DNA of 64,000 nt from Enchytraeus crypticus (GCA_905160935.1 CAJHZI010000837.1:222501-286500), one strand, 5' to 3'. Shown: positions 43,831-55,736, counted from the first letter of the stretch. Notes: a model not told the origin generated them from the sequence alone. Numbers and translations: made by a program.

Positions 43831-44097
43831 GTAGCCGGGCGACGATTCAGCACGTATTGCTTGAATCGTTTTTTTCAAACCCCAGGTTCTTTACACCGGA
43901 GTAAAAGTATATATATATATATATAAATAATAATAATAATAAATAAATAAATAAATAAATAAAATAATAATAATAATAACAACAACAACAATTGGAGTGC
44001 TACAGTCATCAATGACAACATCGAGCACTATTGAGACAAAATCAAGCCGGCGAGCAAAAAGAAGGTCCAAAAACGGTGCAAATTCCAAAATCCAGAA

Positions 44098-44200
44098 AAT
44101 CAGTCCAAATCAGACCAGAGCATGACTCGAACCTCGAACCACATAATCTAAAGTCTAGCATCTATGCCTCTAGCCACCGATACTTTCGTTTAAACTTGTT
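44098..44200 (-). repeat. tRNA-derived SINE head (tentative)
   Basis: On the minus strand an A-box-like GTGGCTAGAGGCATAGATG is followed about 40 bases later by GGTTCGAGTCATG, a B-box-like word, at tRNA-like spacing. No tRNA stems can be folded well by eye. Confidence 0.4.
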
Positions 44201-44935
44201 GAGATGATGATGTCAACATATCGTATTAGAAAATCGTAATCTTAAATTATAAGCAATATCAAATTCAAAAATCTTTTTGGGGCTACATCCTAACTATTGA
44301 GATAAATAAAATTGTGACTTGGCAGCGATGCAGCACAGGATGCGAAGTTGCGAACAATCGTTGATGCGAACATAAACAAACGGATAATAAGATCTAGTAG
44401 GTAGTGTTCCTCGTAATGAGTATTATATGTCGTCGTGTGGAAGTTTGACAAACCGGGACATTTCATGTGTAAAAACACATTTCTATTGGTTACAAGCGGA
44501 ATTTTTTTAGCGGAATTTAAATGTGAAGTTCCCCACTCGTAGTACTACAAATAAAGAACTTATGTCCAAAAAACGAAAAATTATCCCATTTTTATTTTCT
44601 CGATAGATTTCGAAAGTGCCAAAAAGCTCTACAGATAGGGCTACAAATATCAACAAATCAGTTATTATCATGTGTGTAGAGCAAATAATGCTAAAGCCAA
44701 AAGGTAAGGCCAAATTTAATGTCGGTTACCTGCTCAATAGCATATCAGTGGTCGGCGAGCACTGGATATGAACCATACACCTACTAATCTGCTGTCGAAT
44801 AACTTGTCAACAAGCCACCGGCTCAGCCTATACAGCCAAATGACAGGCCAAGTCCGAATTCAAAATTGATGACAATGTTCTTGGAAAACGTCGCTGGCAC
44901 ATTGGGTTAAGCATCATGACCGTCAAACTGTAGGC
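44201..44935. other. no gene recognised
   Basis: Short frames only. Minus-strand frame 44713-44507 has hydrophobic stretches but no supporting signals. Confidence 0.35.
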
Positions 44936-44939
44936 CTAC

Positions 44940-45160
44940 TTAGGCGTACGGAAGAATGGGTAAGGCTATATTTCCAACTAATTCAAGTACCTTAAGGCAT
45001 CTCACATTGCGTGGCAGTGTCATGGAATAATTTTTCTCAGTATTAGCGACTAGCTTATTGGAAACGGCTAAAATTCCTATGCCCTGAAATGTATCAGTGC
45101 CATCCAACATTATGATCCGCATTGGCCATCCATTGTGTTAATACCTCAGGATATAGTATG
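44940..45160 (-). pseudogene. fragment of an uncharacterised invertebrate family (DGTDTFQG motif)
   Basis: Minus strand reads YPEVLTQWMANADHNV, shifts by one base, then MLDGTDTFQGIGILAVSN and TLPRNVRCLKV. I recall a widespread protein family with the order VADNVDHN - TLDG-x-TFHGMG - IAAVTP - VPR in invertebrate genomes, often in many copies; function unknown. Only this short core remains. Confidence 0.45.
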
Positions 45161-45530
45161 TATGTCAGAAGGATTCAAAGTTACACTGGATGGGTTGAAT
45201 CATAACTTCGTCATATATCACGGAGAAATCTAAACCAGCCAGAATTTTGAGTGGGGAGACACACATACAAATGTACTCCCAGAATTTAGGTACAAATGTA
45301 TATATACTTGATGTGAAAAATTTGGCGCATTTTCTAGATTGCTCAATAACTGTTTAAGACTAATGATAGAGCCCTGCCATTCAGTGGTAAACTGATATGC
45401 TTCCATTACATTTATTAATGGAATCTGTAGTTGTATAGTGTATGCTGAGCGACCGATGTTAGGCGATGGTGACAAAACATAGAAGGGTGCCAGCCACCCA
45501 GGGTAAGCGGTGGGATAAGATGATTTAGGT

Positions 45531-45660
45531 TTATGCTGGAGCCAGTGGCAATGTCAGTAAGATATTCGACCGCGGATAAGAATGTGCAGGGTTCAGATCC
45601 TTGCTCACCCGTTTCCTCATGCTTTCGAGTAAGGAAACTGACTTTAACACTGGCTTTATC
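45531..45660 (+). repeat. tRNA-derived SINE, copy 1
   Basis: GGAGCCAGTGGCAATGTCAG with an A-box-like TGGC...AGTAAG, B-box-like GGTTCAGATCC, then a conserved body GCTTTCGAGTAAGGAAACTG. Same order and spacing as 46505-46640. Confidence 0.65.
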
Positions 45661-46019
45661 TACCGGTTGCTGCTGTTTTGTTAGCGAGGTCAACTTAACC
45701 ATCAAGCACACGCAATCTAAAGACAATAGTGCATAAAAGTTTGGCTGAAACTGAATGATAGTAGAGAAAATGTGTTTAGAACTATATAACGTAATGCCGC
45801 TTTAATTACTCTTTATTCAAGCAATAGTCAATTAGTGTTAATAATATACCATATCATATTCCACTGAAAGACTACAAGACTGTAATTTCTATGGTGGAAT
45901 ACAATCTTTTGCAGATATTGCTGCTGTTGCTGATGAAAAATTGCTTAGCGCTATCATCAGCAACAAACAGCTTGTCTTGCACCGGCTTCTTCCGCTCCTT
46001 AAGGATAATTTTAACTTTA

Positions 46020-46414
46020 GGCTCAGGGATGGGCTCATAACATAACATAATGGCACACTGGGTCAGGAAGCACAGATGCTTGTTTTTGGACCCATTTCCT
46101 CCATCCTCTCCATGGTTATTAGTAATCGTTGCCTTTTGATGGCGCATCAATTGCAGCCGGCACGTGGATATAAGAATAACCTTCCATCACCCTGGGATTT
46201 TTTCCTTCCAAAGCTTTTACCAACCTTTCATCCTTTCTCTACCATCTAAGTGCTCACCTTTGATGGACAAGAACTTTATAAAATTTAGAATGCTATATAA
46301 AGACTCTTATTAAGTCTTTAGCAATGTGTATATGTGATTAGTGCTTTCTGTTTTGCTATTTTTTTATGTGTTTACAAGTTTTCTGCGGCATGTCAGATTT
46401 CATGTAATAAAGGA

Positions 46415-46445
<31 letters not shown>

Positions 46446-46500
46446 TATAAATATGTGTATTAATATAAATATATAAATATATATATTTATATATATTTAT
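46020..46500. other. repeat-rich gap
   Basis: Contains GGTCAGGAAGCACAGATGCT, resembling the CR1/L2-group LINE 3' end (GGTCAGAAAGCACAACTGCT), then AT microsatellite at 46410-46500. No gene seen. Confidence 0.45.
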
Positions 46501-46504
46501 ATAC

Positions 46505-46640
46505 TGGCTGGAGCCAGTGGCGAAGTCGGTAAGACACTCGACCGCGGATCAGTATGTGCGGGTTCAAATCCTGGGCTCGTCCGTCACTGACGTTGCTTTC
46601 GAGTGAGGAAACTGACGTTTACCTTAGCTTTTTTTAGCTT
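46505..46640 (+). repeat. tRNA-derived SINE, copy 2
   Basis: GGAGCCAGTGGCGAAGTCGG (A box), GGTTCAAATCCTGG (B box), then GCTTTCGAGTGAGGAAACTG and a T-rich end. About three quarters identical to 45531-45660 by eye. Confidence 0.7.
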
Positions 46641-46664
46641 TTTTTTATATGTAATATATATACG

Positions 46665-46707
<43 letters not shown>

Positions 46708-46959
46708 GTATGTATATATATATATATTAATTTTTTTATACTCAGGAGTCTGCTTTCATGGTTCTTAGAGATCACTGTATTGAACAACAAGTTAGTCCCT
46801 TCAGAAAAAGGAAGCCTTATCAGTACCTAATATAGCCCATATAGCTTGGGAAAAATACGGTTCTTGAGGTGTTCCAGTTGCCTTCCTCAGTTCTTATTTA
46901 GTCACCTCGTATGGCATGTGCAGTTAATGGCTGGTCTATTCTTCAGTGTTCTCGACACA

Positions 46960-47072
46960 ACACGGGATTTTATTTTTTTAAATTTTATTTCATTTAAATG
47001 TTTATTTCTGTTTGCATTTGTCAGTGATTTGGTGTTGATGCTGAAATAAACACATATATCTCTCTCTCTAAC
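46960..47072 (+). mobile_element. 3' end of the 50-55.8 kb LINE family, severely truncated
   Basis: TTTTAAATTTTATTTCATTT ... GTCAGTGATTTGGTGTTG ... CTGAAATAAACA followed by (TC)n matches 55737-55840. It supplies an AATAAA signal 150 bp upstream of the Mo25 start codon. Confidence 0.8.
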
Positions 47073-47205
47073 ACGGGAACAATGTGTATCGCGAGTATTA
47101 AAAAACCCTTTTGTGTGCAGATTTTGAAAAGTAATATTGAAGACAGTATACACATTTAGTATTTGAGTTTCACTTTGAAATTGTAACGAATCAACTGGGG
47201 CTAGA

Positions 47206-47319
47206 ATGCCACTGTTTGGTGGTAAACATAAGTCAGCTTCAGAGCTAGTTAAGAGTGTCAGAGAAGCTGTCACGGTACTTGCGGAGACTGATACTAAAGA
47301 CGATAAGAAATCTGTTAAG
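47206..47319 (+). CDS. Cab39: first coding exon of a Mo25/CAB39 homologue
   Basis: ATG at 47206 opens MPLFGGKHKSASELVKSVRE followed by AVTVLAETD and TKDDKKSVK, then AAG|GTTTGT as donor. This closely resembles the N-terminus of animal Mo25/CAB39 (known start pattern MPxFGK-x-KSPxxLVKxLKExxxxLE), the scaffold that with STRAD activates the kinase LKB1/STK11. 38 codons, phase 0. The rest of the gene is not seen downstream; its first intron would hold the LINEs at 47.9-55.8 kb or exons may lie beyond the window. Confidence 0.75.
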
Positions 47320-47554
47320 GTTTGTGCTTTAATTTAATTTAAAATCTAAATCATTATCTAATAGCCGTAGTTACTAGCGAGATAATCCACAGTTTAAACC
47401 TCAACAGAGGCGTAAACTACGGATTAGTCACAATTTGGTATTCTGTAAGCTTCATATCATGTTTTAAAGTAAGACGTAGCTGCGCTTTGTTTTCAGAGGT
47501 TTACGCTGCTGTGTATCTTTATCCATGGATTAGGGCGTTTTGTTTAAGAAGTAA

Positions 47555-47625
47555 GGCGACTGGCCAATCAGCCCTCAGGAAGGACAGTTCTGTCATTGGC
47601 TGAGCGCTATAATTTTTGGCGGGTA
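47555..47625. promoter_or_regulatory. promoter-like cluster: CCAAT, inverted CCAAT, E2F-like site
   Basis: GGCCAATCAGC (about 47557), TCATTGGCTGAG (about 47591) and TTTTTGGCGGG (about 47612) are within 65 bases in otherwise AT-rich DNA, a combination typical of housekeeping promoters. A candidate exon begins 45 bases downstream. It lies 240 bp inside the presumed Mo25 intron. Confidence 0.4.
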
Positions 47626-47669
47626 GCCTTGAAGCTAATGATGACATAATCATGCAAAATTAATAGTGA

Positions 47670-47732
47670 ATGCCTAATTTTCTGATTCATAGTTTACGCT
47701 ACATCAGATGCTTAAATGATTCGCGGATTAAG
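47670..47732 (+). CDS. candidate first exon, presequence-like peptide
   Basis: ATG opens MPNFLIHSLRYIRCLNDSRI then K, ending at AAG|GTGAGT, a strong donor. The peptide is basic and hydrophobic with Arg spaced as in mitochondrial targeting sequences. It follows a CCAAT/E2F-like cluster. No further exon is visible, so the gene is unidentified. Confidence 0.3.
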
Positions 47733-47749
47733 GTGAGTTTAGTAATATA

Positions 47750-47764
47750 CATGTATATATATAT

Positions 47765-47848
<84 letters not shown>

Positions 47849-47870
47849 TGCTGTATTTATATATATATCA
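47750..47870. repeat. AT microsatellite
   Basis: About 100 bp of (AT)n in which an RTE-like LINE fragment begins. Confidence 0.9.
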
Positions 47871-47872
47871 TG

Positions 47873-48945
47873 AAGAAGTGGAAAGCAGCCGTAATTGATG
47901 ATATCACAGCAGAATTCTTGAAAATGTTGGAAGGAGAAACACTCAATAAGTTAATAGAAGTATGTATGGAAGTGTACAATGCAGGTATTTGGCCAGACGA
48001 CTTTACCAAGTCAGTAATGGTGCCAATTCCCACAAAAAGCCAATGCTGTGGAGTCTTCGGATTACAGAATGTTCAATCAGTTTAATACCTCGTGCATGGA
48101 CGATCTTACTAAAGATAATAAATAATCGCATTCAGTCGAAAGCAGATATGATACTGAGCAAGACACAATTTGATTTTAGGAAGGGATGTGGCACAAGAGA
48201 AGCAATAGGGGTAATGCGGGTCCTTTGCGAAAGAAGCTTAAAATATGGAAGTGACGTTTTTATATGCTTTGTAGACTTTTACGGGATTGATTAGATAACG
48301 ATGATGAATATTTTGAAAAGAATAGGAATTGACTGGAGAGATAGAAGATTAATTTTAAACTTGTACATGAATAAAAGAGCAGTATTCAAAATTCATCATG
48401 AATACTCAGAAAAAGTTATATTGGACATAGAACAAGACAAAGTTGTAGCATTTCGCCGACGCTGTTTAGCATTTACACTGAGGCAATGATGGAGGAAGCC
48501 ATGGAAGAAGGAATAAAAGTAGGAGGAAAATTGATACAAGATGTAAGATTTGCATGACCGAGGAATGGTAGCTTGAAGCGAGACTGGACAGCATTAGATA
48601 ATGGATAGTCTGAATGATATGGCATTGAAATATGCCATGAAGGTTAACATCAAAAAGACCAAAATGAAGCGAGTGTCCCAAACTAAATTTATAGCTAATA
48701 TCACAATAAATGGTACAAAATTGTAAAGGTAAGAGTTTCAATTATTTGGGTCATTCTATAGCTGATGATGGGAATTATGAGACTGAAATATACAGTAGAA
48801 TTGCACAAGCAAAAGAGGCTTTCGGTAATAGGAAAGAACTTTTAACAAAAAGTCTAAAGTAAGGCACAAAGATAAAAGCAGTGAAAGCCTTAGTTTGGAT
48901 CATGCTATTTATTTTATATGATGTGAAACATGAGTAACATGAGTA
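47873..48945 (+). pseudogene. RTE-like LINE RT fragment, copy 1
   Basis: Broken frames: KKWKAAVIDDITAEFLKMLE, YNAGIWPDDFTKSVMVPIP, then TQFDFRKGCGTREAIGVMRV, TMMNILKRIGIDWRDRRLIL and LFSIYTEAMMEE-type palm. Same family as the minus-strand copy at 52284-54564. Multiple stops; ends near 48945. Confidence 0.7.
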
Positions 48946-48959
48946 TGATGTGAAACAAT

Positions 48960-49660
48960 CTATAGGTTTGATTGGATAAAGATGATGAATATTATGAAAA
49001 GAATAGGAATTGACTCTGGAGTGTAGGCGACTAATTTTAAACTTGTACATGAATCAAAGAGCAGTAATCAAAATCCAACAAGAATACTCAGAAGAAGGTA
49101 AAATAGGACGTGGAGTAAGACAAGGTTGTAGCATTTCGCCGCTGCTGTTTAACGATTACGCTGAGGCAATGATGGAGGAAGGCATGGAAGACATGGAAGA
49201 ACGAATAAAAGTAGGAGGAAAATTGTTACAAGTTGTACGATTTGCAGATGACCAAGAAATAGTAGCGAGCAGAGAGACTGGACTGCAGAAGAAACTGGAT
49301 AGGCTGAATGATACGGCATTGAGATATGGTAGGATGATTAATATCAAAAAGACCAAAGTGATGAGAGTGTCCCATAATAAAGGTGAAAGAACTTTTAGTA
49401 AAGAACTTTTAACAAAAATTGTAAAGAAATACACAAAAATAAAGATTGTGAAAACCTTGGCTTGGACCACGCTATTATATGGATGTGAAACATTGGACCT
49501 TAAGGAAGATATTAGGAAACTAGTGACATTGGAAATGTGAATTTGGAGAAGAATGGAGAGGATTAGATGAACTCAAAAGGTTACAAATGAGGAAGTTCTG
49601 GAGAGAGTTGGCACAGGTAGACAGTTGATAAATGTATTAAGAAATAGGAAGAAGTGTTCG
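48960..49660 (+). pseudogene. RTE-like LINE RT fragment, copy 2
   Basis: Repeats part of copy 1: GRGVRQGCSISPLLFNDYAE (motif B), VVRFADDQEIVAS (motif C, FADD), a deletion, then KTLAWTTLLYGCETL. Longest frame 49010-49540. Ends in AT microsatellite at 49675-49780. Confidence 0.7.
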
Positions 49661-49683
49661 ATATATATGTATACATGTATACA

Positions 49684-49719
<36 letters not shown>

Positions 49720-49737
49720 TATATATATATATATATA

Positions 49738-49779
<42 letters not shown>

Positions 49780-50071
49780 AATAATGAAGTGTGTTTCTAA
49801 GATAGTCTAGGGATATTTCAGATATATTCACTATATCACAAGGTGAAACTACCTCAGTTATCATGGTGAAATTAATCACTGAATTATGGCTCCAAATGCT
49901 ACACAAGAATTTCTATGTCTTATTCAAATGAATTAATGATTATGATTTAATAGCCAATGCCAAAATTGGTTATTACACTCCTGAATCTTCTAATGATGTT
50001 ATTAACGACTTATTAAAAATTGCAATCTATCGTTATTTCATGTTACCATTAGAAGTTTAAATACCAATTAT

Positions 50072-52283
50072 ATGAAACTAAGAGATCTCTTAAATTCATA
50101 CAAAAATAAATTTGATGTAATATTACTTTCTGAAATATGGTCTACTAATTTACGATGTTTTGATGATGTATTTCCTAATTACAAGTTTGTATATTGCCCC
50201 CCGACTTTACAAAAACCTGGGGGTGTGGTGGTATTAATCTATAATTCTAACACCTTTAGCATCATTGATTCTTCCAATAATAATAATTTCTTTGATAATA
50301 CAGCAGAATTCTTGGTCATTGATATATTACTTATGCATGGTAAAATTAGACTATTTGATTTACAGACATCCGAGTCAATCTGCTACTGCTTTTATTGATA
50401 AACTTTTCAAGTTCCTCTCCAGATGCAAACCTTTAAAAAAGTCTTATGTGTGGTGATGTGAATATTGATTTGTTAAAATTTAGTACGTTAAATTGCCGTT
50501 CTCGTTAATTCCCACGCATTGTATTAATAACTCGCGTAGCATAATTGACCATGTCTTAGCGAACTTCGGTTTGGATTATACTAAAGTTATACCAGTCTAA
50601 AGTCCCTTACGGTTACAAGCGATATTACTGATCAATATGCCAATGTTGTACTGCTGGTATCTAAAACTGAAAGAGTTAACTACTGTGATCACACCCTTAC
50701 ATTAGAATTTATAACATTCAAAACATAAACAACTTCCATGACCATCTTTCGAAAACTGACTGGACGCCAATCTATAATTTGATTAACATTGATGAGGCTA
50801 TTACTCATCTAACGAATTCCTTAATTACTGCCTCTGAGCTGAGCTTTCCTTTAATTCGGTGTTCTCGTAAAACATACAAGGATAAGCCCTAGATCTGTAA
50901 AGAATTTAAGTCTAGAATTAAAATAAAAAACAATCTATATCCTACATTCAAAAAATCCAATTTACCTCTTGATAAAACTAATTATCTGAATTACCGAAAA
51001 ATACTTGATAAAGATATCAAAAACTTCCTGTCAAAATTATTATAAAAATAAATTAGACATAAGATTTAATTCTATTAAGAACATTTGGAGAACGTTGAAT
51101 AATATTACCAGTTATCGCGGTATAACTATGAATCAGACTATTGATCACTTAACTACAAATGGTGGTGTTATTAGAAATAACAAGGACATTGCGGAAGAAT
51201 TTAATACATATTATTTTATACAAAATAGTGTACGGCTAGCAGATGCGATCCCATGAAATGATGTATCATATCAGAGTTTTCTTAACAGGGCTCTACTACA
51301 CTCTATTTTTCTAACTCCAACTTCCAACAATGAAGTCTTAAATTTCATTCATTCCATGAATAAAAGTTATTCTACTGGCAATGAAGGTATATCCTGTAAA
51401 ATTTTACAATTATCTGCAAACTACATTGCTAATCCACTTACCTTTATCGTTAATAAATCGTTACAATTAGGCTACTTTCCTTAGAATTTCAAATTAGCCA
51501 AGGTCATCCCTGTTTATAAAAAAGGTAAACATGACTTAGTGGAAAATTATAGACAAATTTCCCTCCTTAATAATTTAAGTAAAATATTTGAGAAAATCAT
51601 GCATAAACGCATTACTACATTTCTAAATAAGTTCGAAATCCTTAATGAAAATCAATTGGTTTTAGATCCAGCCATCCTACCACTGATGCTCTTTTCTTTT
51701 AGTATTTACTATCGTTTATTTGTTCATCACGGCACAGATTATACAAACAATAGGAACGTGCATGTAGTCAGACAAACAAACAACAATACGAAAGAGGATA
51801 CCATAAAAGAGCCATAGCTCTGTTCGGTAATACCACAATTAGCAGCTATAGGAGAGTCTACTAAGTCTGAAATACAAAAATTTCTATTACATTACTAATT
51901 ACAGTAAAACCGTTGGTATCCATACAACTGAACATTTTCAAATCATGAAATGGCCAGACACTGGCAAGTGAAACTCAAAAAATTTTTTTAAAAACATCTC
52001 TAAATTATCACAAATTAAGTAAGTAAGTTAACACTATTTTCTCTAGTGTTAATTTATTGTTGATTTATTGTTGCTACAACCTTGTTATTTACTGTTGATC
52101 ATAATATTCTGCTTCACAAATTGCATTTTTATGGAATACGTGGTACTGCCTATGATTGGTTTAGCTCGAATCTATCTCGAAGAAAACAATACACTTTAAT
52201 AGGTGACAGCATATGTGGTGTGTTACCTCTTAGTATCGGTGTTCCTCAAGGTTCCATTTTAGGATCTTTACTTTTTATAATCT
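50072..52283 (+). pseudogene. LINE ORF2, 5' half (endonuclease, linker, RT fingers)
   Basis: FDVILLSEIWSTNLRCFDDV and GGVVVLIYNSNTF belong to an APE endonuclease; 51005-51256 is linker (NIWRTLNNITSYRG); 51539 onward MENYRQISLLNNLSKIFEKI is RT finger; 52082-52283 gives LHKLHFYGIRGTAYDWFSSN and GVPQGSILGSLLFI. Several stops; a deletion near 51690 and unrelated sequence to 52080. Confidence 0.65.
52272..52283. repeat. 12-bp target-site duplication, left
   Basis: TTTTTATAATCT here and at 54565-54576 flank the RTE-like LINE; removing the LINE and one copy rejoins the host RT frame. Confidence 0.85.
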
Positions 52284-54483
52284 TCTTCTTAGTGCATTCC
52301 CTCTGGCAGGTCCATGGTACATAACGCCTCCACTCTTCTCTGTCTTCTGCCTTCCTCTTCATTTCCACATATGAGTGGGTCTTTAAATCATCTAACATAC
52401 CTAATCTCGGCCTGCCCCTGCCTCTTTTTCCTTCCATTCTATCTTCTATGACCTCTTTTAATAGACTTTCCCCCCTTAGAATGTGTCCTATCCATCTCTT
52501 CTTCCTATTTCTTAATACATTTATCAACTGTCTATCTGTGCCAACTCTCTCCAGGACTTCCTCATTTGTAACCTTTTGAGTCCAGCTAATCCTCTCCACT
52601 CTTCTCCAAATCCACATTTCCAATGCCTCCAGTTTCCTGATATCTTCCTTCCTTAAGGTCCATGTTTCACATCCATACAATAGCGTGGTCCAAACCAAAG
52701 TTTTCACTATCTTTATCTTTGTGTCTTTCTTTAGACTTTTTGTTAATAGTTCTTTTCTACTACCAAAGGCCGCTTTTGCTTGTGCAATCCTACTGCATAT
52801 TTCTGTCTCACATTTCCCATCATCGGTTATAGTATGACCCAAATATTTGAAACTCCTTACCTGTTCCAATTTCGTACCATTTATTGTGATATTAACTTCA
52901 CCTTTATTATTGGACACTCTCGTAACCTTGGTCTTTTTTATAGTAATCTTCGTGCCATTTCTTAGGGCCGTATCATTCAACCTATCCATTATCTTCTGCA
53001 ATCCAATCTCTCTGCCCGCTACCATTCCTTGGTCATCTGCAAATCGTACATCTTGTAACAAATTCCCTCCTGCTTTTATTTCTTCTTCTAAGTCTCCATC
53101 ATTGCCTCAGCATAAATGTTAAACAGCAGCGGCGAAATGCTACAACCTTGTCTTACTCCACGTCCTATTTCATCTTCTTCTGAGTATTCTTGTTGGATTT
53201 TGATTACTGCTCTTTGATTCATGTACAAGTTCAAAATTAGTCTTCTATCTCTCCATTCAATTCCTATTCTTTTTAAGATATTCATCATCGTTATCCAATC
53301 AATCCTGTCTAAGGCCTTCTCGAAGTCTACAAGCATATAAAAACGTCATTTCCATATTCTAAGCTTCTTTCACAAAGAACCCGCATTACCCCTATTGCTT
53401 CTCTTGTGCCGCATCCTTTCCTTAAACCAAATTGTGTCTTGCTCAGAATCATCACTGCTTTCGACTGAATGCGATTATTTGCTATCTTTAATGAGATCTT
53501 CGATGCACGAAGTATTAAGCTGATTGTTTTGTAATCTGAACACTCCACAGCATTGGCTTTTTTGGGAATTGGAATCATCACTGACTTGGTAAAGTCGTCT
53601 GGCTAAATACCTGTACTGTACACTTCCATACATACCTCCATAAATTTTTTGAGTGCTTCTCCTTCCAACATTTTCAAGAACTCTGCTGGGATTTCATCTA
53701 ATCTGGCTGCCTTCCCCTTCTTCATACTGTTAATTGCAGAATAAATTTCCTCCTTCTTTAAATCGGGCCCCTTTTTTCGTCTTCTATGATATTCTCTTCT
53801 ATTTTAAAATCCTCTTGAACTAGTTTCCCAGCCTTATCATACCATTCCTCTACATATTCTCTCCATCTTTCTTTTACTGCTTCCAGCTCTGTCTTCAATT
53901 CCCCATCTTTACCCATTATACTAATGTTCTTTGCATCTCCTTTCTTTTTCTTATCGGTTCTTGTTAATATCCTGACTTCCTAGTATAATAGATCCGACCT
54001 CCCTCTTCTGTCATATTCTGCTAAATCATCACAGTTTTCACTCTACCATTGATCTTTTGCTTTGTCTGTAATTCTTCTAAGTTCACTGTTTAAGCTTCTA
54101 TATTTCCTTCGGCCATGACTGGTGTCAATACTTTTCCATTTCCTCCTTTCATCCTTTTTGTCTAGCATCTCGCTTGTGATCCAAGGTTTTTTAGCTGTAT
54201 TTGCTTTAAGAAAGCCATAAACTTCTTTTGCACCTATTTTAGTAACTTCCTTTAGCTGACACCATCTTTCATTTACCCCTGTTCTTTTGTAGTCCTTCAT
54301 TTCCTTAACTTTTCTTTCGACTGCTTCTTGAAACTGACTTCTTTTCTCGTTCAATCCGTTCAAATTCCATCTTTTACTGCTTTTATTCTTAAGTATTTTC
54401 TTCAGCTGAAGCCCTACTTTTGCTATTACTATATTGTGTTCTGAATTAATATCGGCTCCTGGATAAGCCCTTGAATTCTTCAC
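52284..54483 (-). pseudogene. RTE-like LINE ORF2 (endonuclease end, RT, C-terminal domain)
   Basis: RT motifs in order: TQFGLRKGCGTREAIGVMRV, MLVDFEKALDRIDWITMM (motif A), GRGVRQGCSISPLLFNIYAE (motif B), VRFADDQGMVAGR (motif C), then YLGHTITDDGKCETEI, TTLLYGCETWTLRKEDIR, KKRWIGHILRG and GKRGRGRPR. The frame 53061-52284 is open for about 260 codons. Frameshifts at about 53330 and 53090, and a stop-rich stretch at 53600-54040. Confidence 0.75.
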
Positions 54484-54564
54484 ACTATTCCTGTACCGTT
54501 GCTTTATCAGAATATAATCTATCTGGTATCTTCCATCGTTTCCGGTGCTTCCTGGTTTCTTCCA
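52284..54564 (-). mobile_element. RTE-like LINE, 5'-truncated, nested
   Basis: Minus-strand element bounded by the 12-bp duplication. Frames: 54483-54043 (endonuclease end/linker, YPGADINSEHNIVIAKV), 53581-53088 and 53061-52246 (RT and C-terminal region). Its 3' end is an AAGAAGAAG-type tail. Fewer lesions than copies at 47.9-49.7 kb. Confidence 0.85.
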
Positions 54565-54576
54565 TTTTTATAATCT
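54565..54576. repeat. 12-bp target-site duplication, right
   Basis: Second copy of TTTTTATAATCT; the host LINE continues with ATATGAATGATATTC. Confidence 0.85.
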
Positions 54577-55470
54577 ATATGAATGATATTCATAATGCCT
54601 GTACATTTGGGTCCATTAAACTGTATGCTGATGATTCTAATTTGTTTGTTAAACATAATTCTATTGATGAATTGTTTATCTCTGCGAATCTAGCTTGCTC
54701 TGAAATAAGTAAATGGTTTATAAGTAACAAGCTAACAGTAAATTGCTTGAAGTCTTCGTATGTTTTATTCTACCCTACTAAAGATGATGAAGCTGTTATT
54801 CGATCTAACAATTTAAGTGTATCCCTTGATAGTAACTGCATTAATAGAACATATGTGACCACATTCTTAGGCTTAACATTAGATGAAAATTTGACTTTAG
54901 GTGATCATATTAAGTCATTAATCTTTAAAATCAATCATTTTAATAGTATGTTACACAATCGTAGAGATTTTATTCCTATGAATTGTCGTAGAAATTTATA
55001 CCTTTCATTGGTGCAATCCATGACTCATTATGGAATTGAAGTTTATGCAAATACAACCAAACAGTTGCTTCAACCCGTACATGTTGCATGTAACCGTATT
55101 CTAAGAACTTTACAGAATAAACATAAATTTCATAATGTTAAACAACTTTATATGAATTACAATGTATTAACAATTTTTCAGTTATTCCAATTACTGGTAA
55201 ACTTGTTTTTAAATGTTTTAATTTTCCCGATCTGACTATGTCAGAATCGATGAGATTTATTTTGATTGACAATCAGATTTCGTTTGTATATAATACCAGG
55301 CTCTCCAAGACCAATTATTTGTGTGCTAGAACAACCTCAGAATTTTTAAAATCTTATGCCTATTAAGTATGTGAATTCTTGGAACCAAATACCTCCTGAT
55401 ATCCGCAGTTCGAGGTCTCTATCTGAATTCACCAAACGTTACAAATGTATATTGTTTGATGGCTTGTAAA
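54565..55470 (+). pseudogene. LINE ORF2, 3' half (RT palm and thumb)
   Basis: IIYMNDIHNACTFGSIKLYA leads into the catalytic YADD motif (LYADDSNLFVK), then WFISNKLTVNCLKS, TTFLGLTLDENLTLGDHI, SLVQSMTHYGIEVYAN and CNRILRTLQNKHKF. Open from 54471 to 55235, with the end shifted. It is the continuation of the RT split at 52283. Confidence 0.75.
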
Positions 55471-55736
55471 TGTCTATATTTTCGTTTTTTGTGTAAATGT
55501 TCAGATTGAATTGTGACTTAGCTAACTGCTTTCTAATCAGATTAGTTTGTAATTTATTTTCCTTTCTTTTAGTTTGTTTTATTAATTCTGAGATAAATTT
55601 ATATTTCAGTTGATTTTGCATTATATGTCATTAATGCGTTATAGACGGTGGTCTGCTAGATAGGATGTGTATCATCTTCCCTGACGGCCGTTGTTCCGGT
55701 GTTTATAGACTGTTTGACACACTGTGTTTCTGGGAA

